DNA from: Streptomyces endocoffeicus
GTDB lineage: Bacteria; Actinomycetota; Actinomycetes; Streptomycetales; Streptomycetaceae
NCBI RefSeq assembly: GCF_016741935.1
Contig: NZ_JAERRG010000007.1
Span: forward strand, 1 to 64,000
Reading direction: 5' to 3'
Length of the DNA stretch: 64,000 nt
The notes beneath the pieces are model-generated. The model ran no database searches. It was not told where the DNA came from and saw only the letters and a program-made list of their open reading frames with translations. The first letter of the stretch is position 1. Every line of letters starts with the position of its first letter. Both the position numbers and the translations under genes were made by a program. Below, one piece after another: positions 34,917-42,479 of the stretch.

Positions 34917-35059
34917 ATGCCAGATAAAGGCCCCTTAGGAAGCCGTTATCGGATCGTCGCGAACCTCTCGTGTCCGCGAGGTCTACGCAACGTTTCGGGC
35001 GGGCGAAACGGCTGCGATTGCGCCCGGTACGTCCCAGTATGAGATCCACCGGACGTGCG

Positions 35060-35101
35060 GGCTCCGCCCGTGCGCCACGGCCGTGGCGCACGGGCGGAGC
35101 C
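35060..35101. terminator. Perfect 42-bp palindrome after the methyltransferase operon
   Basis: GGCTCCGCCCGTGCGCCACG begins a 21+21 bp perfect palindrome. It lies 17 bp past the methyltransferase stop and acts most simply as the operon terminator. Confidence 0.75.
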
Positions 35102-35118
35102 GGGGTGGGCTTCGGCTG

Positions 35119-36207
35119 TCAGTCGAGGGGTGCGTCAGGCGAGCGGAGCCAGAGCCGCTGTCCGCCGGGGGACACGGTCAGCCCGAAGTCGCCGGAGTCC
35201 GGGCTGCCGTCGTTCACGTACGCCTTGTGCACGGCGGTGGCCTCGTCCCACAACTGACGTGGGCCGTACTGCCACACCTCCCCCTGGGTGACAGTGGCCG
35301 CCGACCCGTTCCGATCGTGGAGCCACATCTGATAGCTGCCGTCGGGCGTTCCGTCGGCCATGACCACGCCGGGCAGTTTCGCGCCCGCGTAGAGGGCGAA
35401 GCCGAGGTGGGCCATGGTCTCGGCGGGAAGCCCGCCGGTGCTGCCGCGCCGCCCGGTTCCGCTGTCCACCGGGGCGTCCGAGCGCGGGCGCTCCGAGCGC
35501 ATCGGCATGAACCGGGCACCGCCGACGAACCGGCCGGAGGCCACCCCGTCGCCGCCGACGTCGAGCCGTACCAGCGTCCCGGACCAGAAGTCTCCTGCCA
35601 GCGGGGCGAGGATGCGCCCGCCCGGCTTGGTCTGCCGTACCCATGCGCAGGGAACGCGGCGCACCGAACAGGTCGCGATGATCCGGTCGTACGGCGCCCC
35701 GGACTCCCACCCCCGTGCGCCGTCGCCCCACACGACGTCGGGGCTGTATCCGGCGTCCTTGATGACCTTCGCGGCCTTCTCCGCCAGCACCGGATCGACC
35801 TCGACGGTGGTGACGTTCTGGCTCCCCAGGCGCGCGGCGAGCAGCGCGGCGTTCCAGCCGCTGCCGGTGCCGATCTCCAGCACGCGCTGCCCGTCGGCGA
35901 CCTCCAGCGCGGTGAGCATGCGCGCCACCATCGTGGGCATGGAGTTGGACGAGGTCGCGATACCTGGGCCGGCACTCTGCCCGTCGTCCAGCTGCGTCAC
36001 GATCGGCACATCCCGGTAGACAAGGTCCCACCAAGCCGCGCCCGTCGTCACGGGAACGCATGTGGACCGCTGCTCCCAGATGTCACCGGGGATGAAGCGG
36101 TGGCGCGGGACAGCGGCGAAGGCCGAGCGCCAGGCGTGCGGGAGTTCGCCGGACGCGGCCAGGGCGCCCAGGAGTGCCGTATGGCGTTGTCGCCAATTCT
36201 CGGTCAC
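35119..36207 (-). CDS. PCMT-like SAM methyltransferase (grasp-peptide-maturase methyltransferase type)
   Basis: The 362-residue protein has an N-terminal helix (GALAASGELPHAWRSAF) and PRHRFIPGDIW, the protein isoaspartate methyltransferase form. Motif I is LEIGTGSGWNAALL, and later motifs are RIIATCSVRRVP and QTKPGGRILAPLAG. The N-terminal layout and long C-terminal domain resemble the methyltransferases annotated with ATP-grasp peptide maturase systems. No ATP-grasp ligase is in the window. GTG 36207 starts six bases after a 34-residue Pro-rich peptide gene, its most likely substrate (inference). It is the last gene of a coupled five-gene operon. Confidence 0.78.
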   Translation of the reverse strand: MTENWRQRHTALLGALAASGELPHAWRSAFAAVPRHRFIPGDIWEQRSTCVPVTTGAAWWDLVYRDVPIVTQLDDGQSAGPGIATSSNSMPTMVARMLTALEVADGQRVLEIGTGSGWNAALLAARLGSQNVTTVEVDPVLAEKAAKVIKDAGYSPDVVWGDGARGWESGAPYDRIIATCSVRRVPCAWVRQTKPGGRILAPLAGDFWSGTLVRLDVGGDGVASGRFVGGARFMPMRSERPRSDAPVDSGTGRRGSTGGLPAETMAHLGFALYAGAKLPGVVMADGTPDGSYQMWLHDRNGSAATVTQGEVWQYGPRQLWDEATAVHKAYVNDGSPDSGDFGLTVSPGGQRLWLRSPDAPLD

Positions 36208-36213
36208 GTTCCC

Positions 36214-36318
36214 TCACTTCTGCCTCGGTGGCGGGGTGCCGTCCGGCGGAGGCGGCGGCGGGGGCGTCCACGGCTTGATCGGGGCGGGATCGCCCTTGTG
36301 CTTACTCTCGACAGTCAC
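36214..36318 (-). CDS. 34-residue proline-rich peptide (possible methyltransferase substrate)
   Basis: The peptide starts MTVESKHKGDPAPIKPWTPP, continues with a seven-proline run (counted with the preceding pair) and PDGTPPP, and ends RQK. The GTG at 36318 has an excellent AGGAGG site seven bases upstream and overlaps the stop of the upstream gene by GTGA. The methyltransferase gene starts six bases later. It has one Asp in GDP and one in PDG, the kind of residue a PCMT-like enzyme methylates. The PWTPP motif also appears near the N-terminus of the first protein of the operon. It is not recognised. Confidence 0.7.
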   Translation of the reverse strand: MTVESKHKGDPAPIKPWTPPPPPPPDGTPPPRQK

Positions 36319-36443
36319 CGTTCTACCTCCTGAGTACGGGCGCCTGGGCGCCTGCGCGAAGGCCCACCCGGCTGGCGCATGCGGGCGGCGCGAAAGGCGA
36401 GCAGTCGGGACCGGGCGGCGGTCGAGTGCCGACGGTGCGTCAT
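36315..36443 (-). CDS. Small basic protein B (paralogue of the 41866 gene)
   Basis: The 42-residue protein starts MTHRRHSTAARSRLLAFRAA and ends with an Arg-rich tail (SRRRPGARTQEVER). Its first 22 residues align with the 47-residue product at 41866 (MRHRRSSLAVRAGLLAFRVA), but the membrane helix of that protein is missing here. ATGA overlap with gene A upstream and GTGA overlap with the peptide gene show tight coupling. The function is unknown. Confidence 0.65.
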   Translation of the reverse strand: MTHRRHSTAARSRLLAFRAARMRQPGGPSRRRPGARTQEVER

Positions 36444-36619
36444 GCGAGCTCCTCCGCCCGCGCCTGCCGCGCAGCTTCCTCGTAGGCACGGAGCAGCCGC
36501 TCCCCGGTCTCGCACTCGGCGCCGGGCGTCCGGCAGGCCAGGCAACCCGCGGCGTGCTCGATGGCCGCGCGCCACGCCTCGTCGGCGAACGGGTCCTCGG
36601 TCTGCTCGGCGGCCGTCAT
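36440..36619 (-). CDS. Small cysteine-motif protein A (paralogue of the 41660 gene)
   Basis: The 59-residue protein has the core WRAAIEHAAGCLACRTPGAE followed by C-E-T-G and LLRAYEEAARQARAEE. The C-x2-C-x6-C pattern suggests metal binding. Its core is nearly identical to the 69-residue product at 41660. ATG 36619 overlaps the upstream stop by ATGA. Not recognised; the duplication supports it as a real gene. Confidence 0.75.
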   Translation of the reverse strand: MTAAEQTEDPFADEAWRAAIEHAAGCLACRTPGAECETGERLLRAYEEAARQARAEELA

Positions 36620-37218
36620 CGGGTCCTTCCCCGCTCAAGGGCGCGGCGCCTGGCGGCGGCCTGGGCGACGGCGTCGCGCGGGTAGTCCCGAGCGTGGGTG
36701 GGGCAGGCGTAGGCGGTCGTGCCGACCACACTGCCGCTGTGCTCGATGGCCACCGGGACCGGTTCGTCGGTGGGTAGCTGACATCGGTAGCACAGCTGTC
36801 GACCGTCCGGCGTCGGGCCGAGGATGTCGTCGAGGGCCTGGCGCAGGGCGCGGACCAGGTGATTGATGTCGGTCAGATACCGGTCCGGGCCGAGCGGGAT
36901 CCGCCAGTACGTCCGGTGCTCGGCCCCCCAGGACGCGGGCGGTACGCCGAGGAGGGTGCCCTCGTCGGCGAGTTCGGTGAGGACGCGGACCTGGCGCATG
37001 CGCCAGCTGCGGGCGGTGGCGGTGTCGATGCCGATGAGCCAGTAGGTCTTGCCGTAGGTGTCGTCCTGGATGACGGCGCCGGATTGGTCACCGAGCAGCT
37101 CGAGGACGCGGTCGGCGACCGGGGTGGGTGCGGAGACGGCGTCCCACCATTTGCCCACCGGTAACGCCTCAACATCCTCGGTGTTCGGCGGTGTCCACGG
37201 CAGGATTCTGGTCGTCAT
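36616..37218 (-). CDS. Hypothetical protein with C-terminal cysteine/histidine motif, first gene of the small-protein operon
   Basis: The 200-residue protein starts MTTRILPWTPP at ATG 37218, which has GGAG six bases upstream. The central part (YWLIGIDTATARSWRMRQVRVL) is predicted soluble. Near the C-terminus, LCYRCQLP followed by YACPTHARDYP gives a CxxC...CxxH set that could bind zinc. I do not recognise the family. It starts the five-gene chain of ATGA/GTGA-coupled genes ending in the methyltransferase. The hairpin at 37271-37311 lies between it and the XRE gene. Confidence 0.72.
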   Translation of the reverse strand: MTTRILPWTPPNTEDVEALPVGKWWDAVSAPTPVADRVLELLGDQSGAVIQDDTYGKTYWLIGIDTATARSWRMRQVRVLTELADEGTLLGVPPASWGAEHRTYWRIPLGPDRYLTDINHLVRALRQALDDILGPTPDGRQLCYRCQLPTDEPVPVAIEHSGSVVGTTAYACPTHARDYPRDAVAQAAARRRALERGRTR

Positions 37219-37270
37219 GCTCGGCTCCATGCATGGTCTGTGTGCTGACCGTCACATCGTGCCGACGAGG

Positions 37271-37311
37271 CAAGGCCCCGATTTCCCTAAGGTAGGGACA
37301 CCGGGGCCTTG
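37271..37311. terminator. Hairpin between the XRE gene and the small-protein operon
   Basis: CAAGGCCCCG pairs with CGGGGCCTTG, and an inner TCCCTA/TAGGGA stem completes a nearly closed 41-bp structure. It most likely terminates the XRE gene; an operator role cannot be excluded. Confidence 0.7.
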
Positions 37312-37330
37312 ACTTAGCGTGCCGAACTAG

Positions 37331-38551
37331 CTACACACCGCTCCACTGGGCGAACTCGCGCAGCGGCTCCGCCGCTCTCTGCCGCGCCCGCAGCAGGGTC
37401 CCCACGGTCTGGTGCACGTCGGGGTGGTACCGGGTCAACTGCGGCGCTTTCTCGCGGGCCTGCTCCAGCGAGGCGAGCGCATCGTCATGGCGCGCTGTCC
37501 ACGCTTCCGCACTGGCCCGCCGGATCAGGAACCCGGCCACCCTGGTGGGCTGGTACGAGTCGGGCAGCCGCACATCTCCAGCGACGCGGACGGCGGTCTC
37601 GTAATCGTCCTGGAACATCGCGACGTCCAGCCGCCCCAGATTGACGTTCAGCTCCCCGAACGCCAGGGCGTACCGAGACCCGGGCGGCTCCTCCGCTGCG
37701 TCCGCCGCTGCTCCGGCTTCGGCCAGCGCCTCGGCCTGACCAAGCCAATCCCCGGCGGCAGCGTGGTCCTTCTGCACCGCGCTGAGCGCCGAGGCGCGCA
37801 GGAGCAAGGTGCCCCGCACGGCCATGGTTGCCGGGTCGCCGTCATCGTCCAGATCGCGCAGCGCACGCTTCATCAGGGCCACACCGCGGTCAGGCCGTGA
37901 CGTCTCGGCGTGGGTGATGACGGCCCGCTCATACCGCTCAACAGCGACCTGGCGCGGGTCACCGGACTGGGGCGCCGCTACAGCCATGCGGGCCAAAGCG
38001 AGCCGGGCCAAGTCCATGTAGCCGAGCCGGTACGCGACGATCGCCGTAGTCCGCGCGATCTCAGCCTGGAGGTTGTGCGCTCGCTCCCGGTCCCTGCCTG
38101 GCACGGTGTACGTCTGTACGGCGAGAGCCGTATCGGTGATGAGTTCTGGCAGCGCCTCCGCCACCGGCCCGAACTTCCCCTGTGCGCGCTTCTTCGCAAC
38201 GACCTTCGTGTCTTCCGCGATGTCGTCCAACGGCCGTAGCGGGAGATCGTCCTCGGGGGGAATGTCCCACGCGTCCAGGGCACTGCTGATCGGTGCGAGC
38301 AGCCGATCGAGCTGGTCCTTCTGGAGCATGTGGATGTACGGCTGCCCGTGCAGTACGGACAGGGTGACCCCGAGTGTGCGGGCGACCGCCGCCAGGACAG
38401 ACGGGCTGGCGGGCTGCTCTCCGGTCTCAACTCGGGAGAGCTGGCTGGTGGAGACGTGGGCGCGTCGGCCCAGCTCAGCGAGGGAGAAGTCTCGGATGAG
38501 GCGGAATTCGCGGATGCGGGCGCCGATGTGCTTGTCGCTGGTCTCGGGCAT
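37331..38551 (-). CDS. XRE family regulator with TPR-like C-terminal region
   Basis: The 406-residue protein has an N-terminal lambda-repressor-type HTH (IGARIREFRLIRDFSLAELG, then HVSTSQLSRVETGEQ). About 330 residues of helical repeats with TPR-like periodicity follow (ALARMAVAAPQSGDPRQVAVERYERA, for example). Such regulators are typical of Streptomyces accessory and peptide-signalling loci. ATG 38551 has GGAG five bases upstream. It is transcribed towards the small-protein operon. Confidence 0.85.
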   Translation of the reverse strand: MPETSDKHIGARIREFRLIRDFSLAELGRRAHVSTSQLSRVETGEQPASPSVLAAVARTLGVTLSVLHGQPYIHMLQKDQLDRLLAPISSALDAWDIPPEDDLPLRPLDDIAEDTKVVAKKRAQGKFGPVAEALPELITDTALAVQTYTVPGRDRERAHNLQAEIARTTAIVAYRLGYMDLARLALARMAVAAPQSGDPRQVAVERYERAVITHAETSRPDRGVALMKRALRDLDDDGDPATMAVRGTLLLRASALSAVQKDHAAAGDWLGQAEALAEAGAAADAAEEPPGSRYALAFGELNVNLGRLDVAMFQDDYETAVRVAGDVRLPDSYQPTRVAGFLIRRASAEAWTARHDDALASLEQAREKAPQLTRYHPDVHQTVGTLLRARQRAAEPLREFAQWSGV

Positions 38552-38617
38552 ACTGACTCCCAATTGCGTGCTGACACTCGCAATGTACCCCTGGTCGGCT
38601 CCAGTGGTACGGCCGAT

Positions 38618-38641
38618 CGGCCCCCATTTCGGTGGGGGCCG
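38618..38641 (-). terminator. Terminator after the DUF5753 gene
   Basis: CGGCCCCCA and TGGGGGCCG enclose TTTCGG. It lies just past the stop of the minus-strand gene ending at 38682. Confidence 0.65.
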
Positions 38642-38681
38642 TCGCGCTTCCTTGACGCGACGAATGCCCCCTCGCCCGGAG

Positions 38682-39296
38682 TCAGTGCAGGGCCTCGATG
38701 GCCTTCAGGATCAACGCCCGCGCCTCGGCCCCGTACACGGCCATGCCGCGCAATTGCTCGAACGCCTTCACGTACATAGCGATCTCCGACGGCTGGGTGA
38801 CGTTCACCTCGGCGGAGAGCAACTCGACGGACACCAGCGTGTCGTCGTGCACGTCGAATGTCTCCTGCGGCCATAGAACCCGCTGGCACGTCGCGGCCGG
38901 AATGACGCCGAACGACACCTGCGGCAGGGCCCCGGCCGTCAGCAGGTAGCCCAACTGGGCAACCATGGCGTCCGCGTTGCCGAGCTGGTAGTGCAGCACG
39001 GCCTCTTCGATGAGGAATACGTACCGGTGCCCCGGCTCGTGGATGACCTGCGACCGCTCCAAGCGGGCGGCCGCAGCCTCCGCCCCGTCGTCGGGGACCT
39101 CGAGGAACCGGGCGTTCATCGACAGCAGCGCTCTCGCGTAGCCGTCCGTCTGCAACAGGCCGGGGACCAGGACTGGCGAATAGACGCGCAGCAGTTCCGT
39201 GGACCGGTACAGCTGGGTGTAGCTGTCCTGGAGCTTGGCCAGACCGGTGCGCACGCGGCACCGCCACTCACGGTACTCGGTGGACGGTTGGGGCAT
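38682..39296 (-). CDS. DUF5753 (Scr1-like) protein lacking the HTH domain
   Basis: The 204-residue protein consists only of the DUF5753 region (LLRVYSPVLVPGLLQTDGYA, VFLIEEAVLHYQLG, and the end shared word for word with the next gene, FEQLRGMAVYGAEARALIL). The upstream paralogue at 39392-40246 has the same domain plus an HTH. A good ribosome site (GGGAGAGG) precedes ATG 39296, so it may be expressed. It could act as a competitor or partner for the complete regulator, or be a 5'-deleted duplicate. Confidence 0.75.
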   Translation of the reverse strand: MPQPSTEYREWRCRVRTGLAKLQDSYTQLYRSTELLRVYSPVLVPGLLQTDGYARALLSMNARFLEVPDDGAEAAAARLERSQVIHEPGHRYVFLIEEAVLHYQLGNADAMVAQLGYLLTAGALPQVSFGVIPAATCQRVLWPQETFDVHDDTLVSVELLSAEVNVTQPSEIAMYVKAFEQLRGMAVYGAEARALILKAIEALH

Positions 39297-39391
39297 GTCC
39301 TCTCCCTGTGTCGTCGTACGCCGATGTGCACCAACCTCGCCCGGCGGGGCCAGCTTTCGAGTGGGCGAGGGGGCTCTTGTCGTACCTGAGG

Positions 39392-40246
39392 TCAGTGCAG
39401 TGCCTCGATGGCCTTCAGGATCAATGCCCGCGCCTCGGCCCCATATACGGCCATGCCGCGCAGTTGCTCGAAAGCCTTCACGTACAGGGCGACCTCGGAG
39501 GGTTGGTTGATCCGCACCCTGGCGGACACCATCTCAACGGACACGAGTTTGTCGTCATACACGTGGAAGGTCTCGCGTGGCCACTGGGAACGCAGGCGTG
39601 CGGCTGCCGGGATGATGCCCAGGGACACCGTGGGGATCGCACCGGCAGTGAGAAGGTAGCCGAGCTGCGCTGCCATCGCGTCGATGTCGGCGATCTGGCA
39701 GCGCAGGACGGACTCTTCGATGAGTAGGGCAAAGCGGCGGCCGGGGTCGTGGATGACTCGCGAGCGGTCGACCCGTGCACGCGCGGCTTCGGTGCTGTCG
39801 TCAGCAGGGAGTTCGCGGAAACGGGCTGTCGCACTGAGAACGCTGGTCGCGTAGCCCTCGGTCTGCAGGAGGCCGGGGACGAGCGTGGACGAGTACACGC
39901 GGAAATGGTTCGTGGTGCGGAAGAGCTTGCCGGTGTTCTCCTGGAGCTTTGTCAGGCCCCTGCGGATCTGGTGGCGCCACTCCCTGTACATCGACTCGGC
40001 GTTCACCGATTGCACGATGATGTCCTGCGCCTGAGACTGTGCTCCGATGGCAGCGCACCACTGGCGAATGTCGTTGGCCGTGGGGCCGGTGATCGCATTC
40101 TCGATACGGGACGTCTTGGAGTGGTGCCAGCCGCACCGGCTTGCCAACTCGGTGATCGTCAGTCCTGCCTCTTTGCGGAGGTCGCGCAGCCGTCCGGCGA
40201 CGGCCTCGCGAGCGGCCTGGGCAGAGGAGGATGGGGAGACGGGCAT
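39392..40246 (-). CDS. XRE regulator with DUF5753 domain (Scr1-type)
   Basis: The 284-residue protein has an HTH (LRDLRKEAGLTITELASRCG, then WHHSKTSRIENAITGP) and the DUF5753 domain (FRVYSSTLVPGLLQTEGYA onwards). Such proteins are often encoded with small DUF397 or DUF6879 partners and described as antitoxin-like. Here the upstream neighbour, 27 bp away, is DUF6879-like. A paralogue lacking the HTH lies downstream, with a nearly identical 3' end. Confidence 0.88.
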   Translation of the reverse strand: MPVSPSSSAQAAREAVAGRLRDLRKEAGLTITELASRCGWHHSKTSRIENAITGPTANDIRQWCAAIGAQSQAQDIIVQSVNAESMYREWRHQIRRGLTKLQENTGKLFRTTNHFRVYSSTLVPGLLQTEGYATSVLSATARFRELPADDSTEAARARVDRSRVIHDPGRRFALLIEESVLRCQIADIDAMAAQLGYLLTAGAIPTVSLGIIPAAARLRSQWPRETFHVYDDKLVSVEMVSARVRINQPSEVALYVKAFEQLRGMAVYGAEARALILKAIEALH

Positions 40247-40273
40247 GAGCTGGCTTACCGGTGCTTTCTACTA

Positions 40274-40804
40274 CTACTGGTGTATCTCGTACTGCTCGTG
40301 CGGGACGGCCCTGGCCCATACCTCGTCGAACGCGGCGGCGCACAGTTTGGCGGCGGCGGGATCGTCTGAGAGATCCTGACCCGCCGACCCGCCGTCGCCA
40401 GTGAAGTGATTCCACCGAATGATGCGGCTGTCGAAGAGCCAGAAGTCATTGCCGGGCAGGGCGATGTCGGACGCCCGGCGGCGTGGGAGCCAGCGCACCT
40501 GTTCGCCTGCCGCGATGTTGGTGAAGGTGCCGGAGTGCTCGAAGCGGATGTATTCGCTGACCGGCTCAGACACGATCCGCGCGCGGCGAACGACGACGCC
40601 GCGGGCAACGGTGTCCTGGATCAGGTCCAGCCACGGCCGCCACCAAGATGCCCGGTCTGCCAGGTCATGGCGGAAACCCTGGCGCCATGCCTCGAACTGC
40701 TGCCGTTCACTGTCGACCGAGTAGACGTCGCGCATCTCCAGGTGCACGGCAGAGCGCGTGCAGCCTGCCATCAGTTCAGTGAACTTCGGGGCGCTCGACG
40801 GCAT
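40274..40804 (-). CDS. DUF6879-like protein
   Basis: The 176-residue protein has the features of the DUF6879 family: HLEMRDVYSVDSERQQFEAW, RRARIVSEPVSEYIRFEH and LPGNDFWLFD. These are commonly encoded beside Scr1-type XRE regulators in actinomycetes; the function is unknown. It overlaps the upstream 86-residue gene by 29 bp, so the two are co-transcribed with the XRE gene. Confidence 0.78.
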   Translation of the reverse strand: MPSSAPKFTELMAGCTRSAVHLEMRDVYSVDSERQQFEAWRQGFRHDLADRASWWRPWLDLIQDTVARGVVVRRARIVSEPVSEYIRFEHSGTFTNIAAGEQVRWLPRRRASDIALPGNDFWLFDSRIIRWNHFTGDGGSAGQDLSDDPAAAKLCAAAFDEVWARAVPHEQYEIHQ

Positions 40805-41036
40805 CGCAAGCCTCCCTGATCATGTGCACCATCCTGGCCGGGATCCGGATCACAGCCTCGCGCGCCGGGATCCCCTTCGCGTGACCGGGGACATCGAACC
40901 CCGCACATTCGGCTTGGAGTTCTGGGCTCGGCTTCCATCCCTGTAAGACGAGTTCGTGCTTCTCCTGGTCAACCCAAACCGTTGGGCTCTCGTCGTCGCC
41001 GGTGTTCGGGTCGATCCCGATGAACAGTAGCGCCAT
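40776..41036 (-). CDS. Small acidic protein, unknown
   Basis: The 86-residue protein (MALLFIGIDPNTGDDESPTVWVDQ...) has no motif I recognise. The C-terminal half reads GIPAREAVIRIPARMVHMIREACDAVE. It is the first gene of the operon with DUF6879 and the XRE regulator, and the overlap with the next gene suggests coupling. A palindrome TGCAGATTTCTGCA lies 22 bp before its start. Confidence 0.7.
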   Translation of the reverse strand: MALLFIGIDPNTGDDESPTVWVDQEKHELVLQGWKPSPELQAECAGFDVPGHAKGIPAREAVIRIPARMVHMIREACDAVERPEVH

Positions 41037-41058
41037 GGCTGCCTCCCTCGACGTGGCG

Positions 41059-41160
41059 TGCAGATTTCTGCAATAGCGTCACTTCCACGAAGCGCGGGGT
41101 CAAGAGTGCGAACCCGCCAACGTGCCTCTACAGAGGGGTGTGCTGCACAGATCTGCACAC
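41059..41160. promoter_or_regulatory. Divergent promoter region with two related palindromes
   Basis: TGCAGATTTCTGCA (41059-41072) is a perfect inverted repeat close to the minus-strand gene. GTGTGC-N11-GCACAC (41138-41160), whose centre reads TGCACAGATCTGCA, is a second. The shared TGCA...CTGCA form suggests one regulator for both sides, perhaps the neighbouring XRE protein. Confidence 0.45.
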
Positions 41161-41267
41161 TGCTGGTATCGACGGTGTCCACACTTCTAGCGTCGGCATG
41201 TACGACGAAACCCGGGCGAGGCGGCGGAGCCTCCCGGGGCGCGGCCAACGCCACGAGGAGCGCCAGC

Positions 41268-41657
41268 ATGGCCACTTCCACCACCCGTCCGCCGACCAGC
41301 GAAGAGCGGCACCAACGCCCCCTCGACATCCAGACGATGCGCGCCAGCACGCGCCGTGTGCTCGCCGAGGACGCCGAACTTCCCTCCATGGAGGAGATGG
41401 AGACGCTCACCTTCCGGCTGCGCGGGCACATCATCGCCGCCGTCCCCGCAGTCGAGCAGATGACCCACAGCCTCTCCGAGGACGACACCCGGCGCGCCTG
41501 CGCACGCGCCTGCGCACGCGCCTGCATCGGCGAGGCCCGCATGCGGATGCGCCTTGAACCCGGCGCCACGCTGTCCGCCCGGATCGCGCACGCCCAGCGG
41601 CTCGCCCGCTCCATCAACGCCCTGTGTGACCACTACGAGAACCTCGGCGGGAGCTGA
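41268..41657 (+). CDS. DUF6415-like protein
   Basis: The 129-residue protein resembles the DUF6415 family (called a natural product biosynthesis protein in databases, role unproven): IQTMRASTRRVLAEDAELPS, LTFRLRGHIIAAVPAVE and HAQRLARSINALCDHYE. ATG 41268 has GAGGAG upstream. A short 12-bp DNA repeat (CGCACGCGCCTG) codes for ACARACARAC in the middle. It heads the plus-strand small-protein module, three bases before the next start. Confidence 0.75.
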   Translation: MATSTTRPPTSEERHQRPLDIQTMRASTRRVLAEDAELPSMEEMETLTFRLRGHIIAAVPAVEQMTHSLSEDDTRRACARACARACIGEARMRMRLEPGATLSARIAHAQRLARSINALCDHYENLGGS

Positions 41658-41659
41658 CC

Positions 41660-41869
41660 GTGCCATCCCGCATCGGGTGGCAGTGGCGCGACGAGGGCAG
41701 CAGCTACGCCTACGGGCAGAGGCTCCGCGAGGAGTGGCGCGCGGCCCTCGAACACGCAGCGGGCTGCCTGGCCTGCCGGACGCCCGGTGCCCTCTGCTCG
41801 GAGGGCGGGCGGCTGTTGCGCGCCTACGAGCGGGCCATGCGACAGGCCCGGTCAGGGGGTGCCGGATGA
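41660..41869 (+). CDS. Small cysteine-motif protein A' (paralogue of the 36440 gene)
   Basis: The 69-residue protein has the core EWRAALEHAAGCLACRTPGA, then L-C-S-E-G-G and LLRAYERAMRQARSG. It carries the C-x2-C-x6-C pattern of protein A on the other strand but a longer N-terminus (GWQWRDEGSSYAYGQRLRE). GTG 41660 has GGGAG over the preceding stop. ATGA overlap joins it to the next gene, exactly as in the minus-strand module. Confidence 0.78.
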   Translation: MPSRIGWQWRDEGSSYAYGQRLREEWRAALEHAAGCLACRTPGALCSEGGRLLRAYERAMRQARSGGAG

Positions 41870-42009
41870 GGCACCGCCGATCGTCCCTCGCGGTGCGGGC
41901 CGGGCTGCTCGCCTTCCGCGTCGCCCGGATGGGCCTGCTGGTCTGTGTGGTCCCCGCGCTGCTGGTGCTCGCGGTCTACCTCTGCTTCGCGAGCACCCAG
42001 ACCCCATAG
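41866..42009 (+). CDS. Small membrane protein B' (paralogue of the 36315 gene)
   Basis: The 47-residue protein starts MRHRRSSLAVRAGLLAFRVA and continues with one membrane helix (GLLVCVVPALLVLAVYLCFA). The N-terminal part matches protein B of the other module. ATGA overlap with gene A'. The function is unknown. Confidence 0.7.
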   Translation: MRHRRSSLAVRAGLLAFRVARMGLLVCVVPALLVLAVYLCFASTQTP

Positions 42010-42129
42010 ACCGGGTGGGTCGCTGGTGTTTCCGGGCCCCGTACCGGCACGCATCCCACCGGCGGCCCGCCCCCAAGACCCCTGCCGGTCGGCACGCGCC
42101 GACCCGACAACCGACAAGGCAGGGACGAA

Positions 42130-42170
42130 GGGACTCCGGTACCGGCCTGCACCGCCGGGCCCGGAGTCCC
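42130..42170 (+). terminator. Hairpin between genes B' and the 42275 peptide gene
   Basis: GGGACTCCGG at 42130-42139 pairs with CCGGAGTCCC at 42161-42170. It divides the 265-bp gap between B' and the peptide gene, in which no other gene was seen. Confidence 0.65.
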
Positions 42171-42274
42171 GTCCAGCAAGGCTCGCCCCGCCTCCCGCTT
42201 GCAGGCCAGTGGCCGGGTCGAGCACCGCGCAAACGCGCGGGGACGCCCCTGCGCGAGTGAACTCAGGAGGCCCC

Positions 42275-42403
42275 ATGCGATTACAGCGCGCCGTCATCCG
42301 CCACGACCCGGAGGACGGCGACACCATGCCGGACACGGACGCCCCGACCCCAGGCGGCCAGACGCCCGGCGACTCCGACGACGGACGCCAGTACGCGAGG
42401 TAG
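42275..42403 (+). CDS. 42-residue Asp/Pro/Gly-rich peptide
   Basis: The peptide starts MRLQRAVIRHDPEDGDTMPD and continues TDAPTPGGQTPGDSDDGRQYAR. ATG 42275 has a strong AGGAGG site. It holds the same relative place as the Pro-rich peptide of the minus-strand module (after B, before a larger last gene) and is rich in Asp. Not recognised; codon use and the ribosome site support it. Confidence 0.6.
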   Translation: MRLQRAVIRHDPEDGDTMPDTDAPTPGGQTPGDSDDGRQYAR

Positions 42404-42428
42404 CCCGCGTCCGACGGCACAGGCAAAC

Positions 42429-42455
42429 AGCGGCCCACCCGGAAGGCGGGCCGCT
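42429..42455 (+). terminator. Short hairpin after the peptide gene
   Basis: AGCGGCCC at 42429-42436 pairs with GGGCCGCT at 42448-42455. It could attenuate reading into the 42480 gene. Confidence 0.5.
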
Positions 42456-42479
42456 CCCACCACGCAGGAGGTCCCCCGG

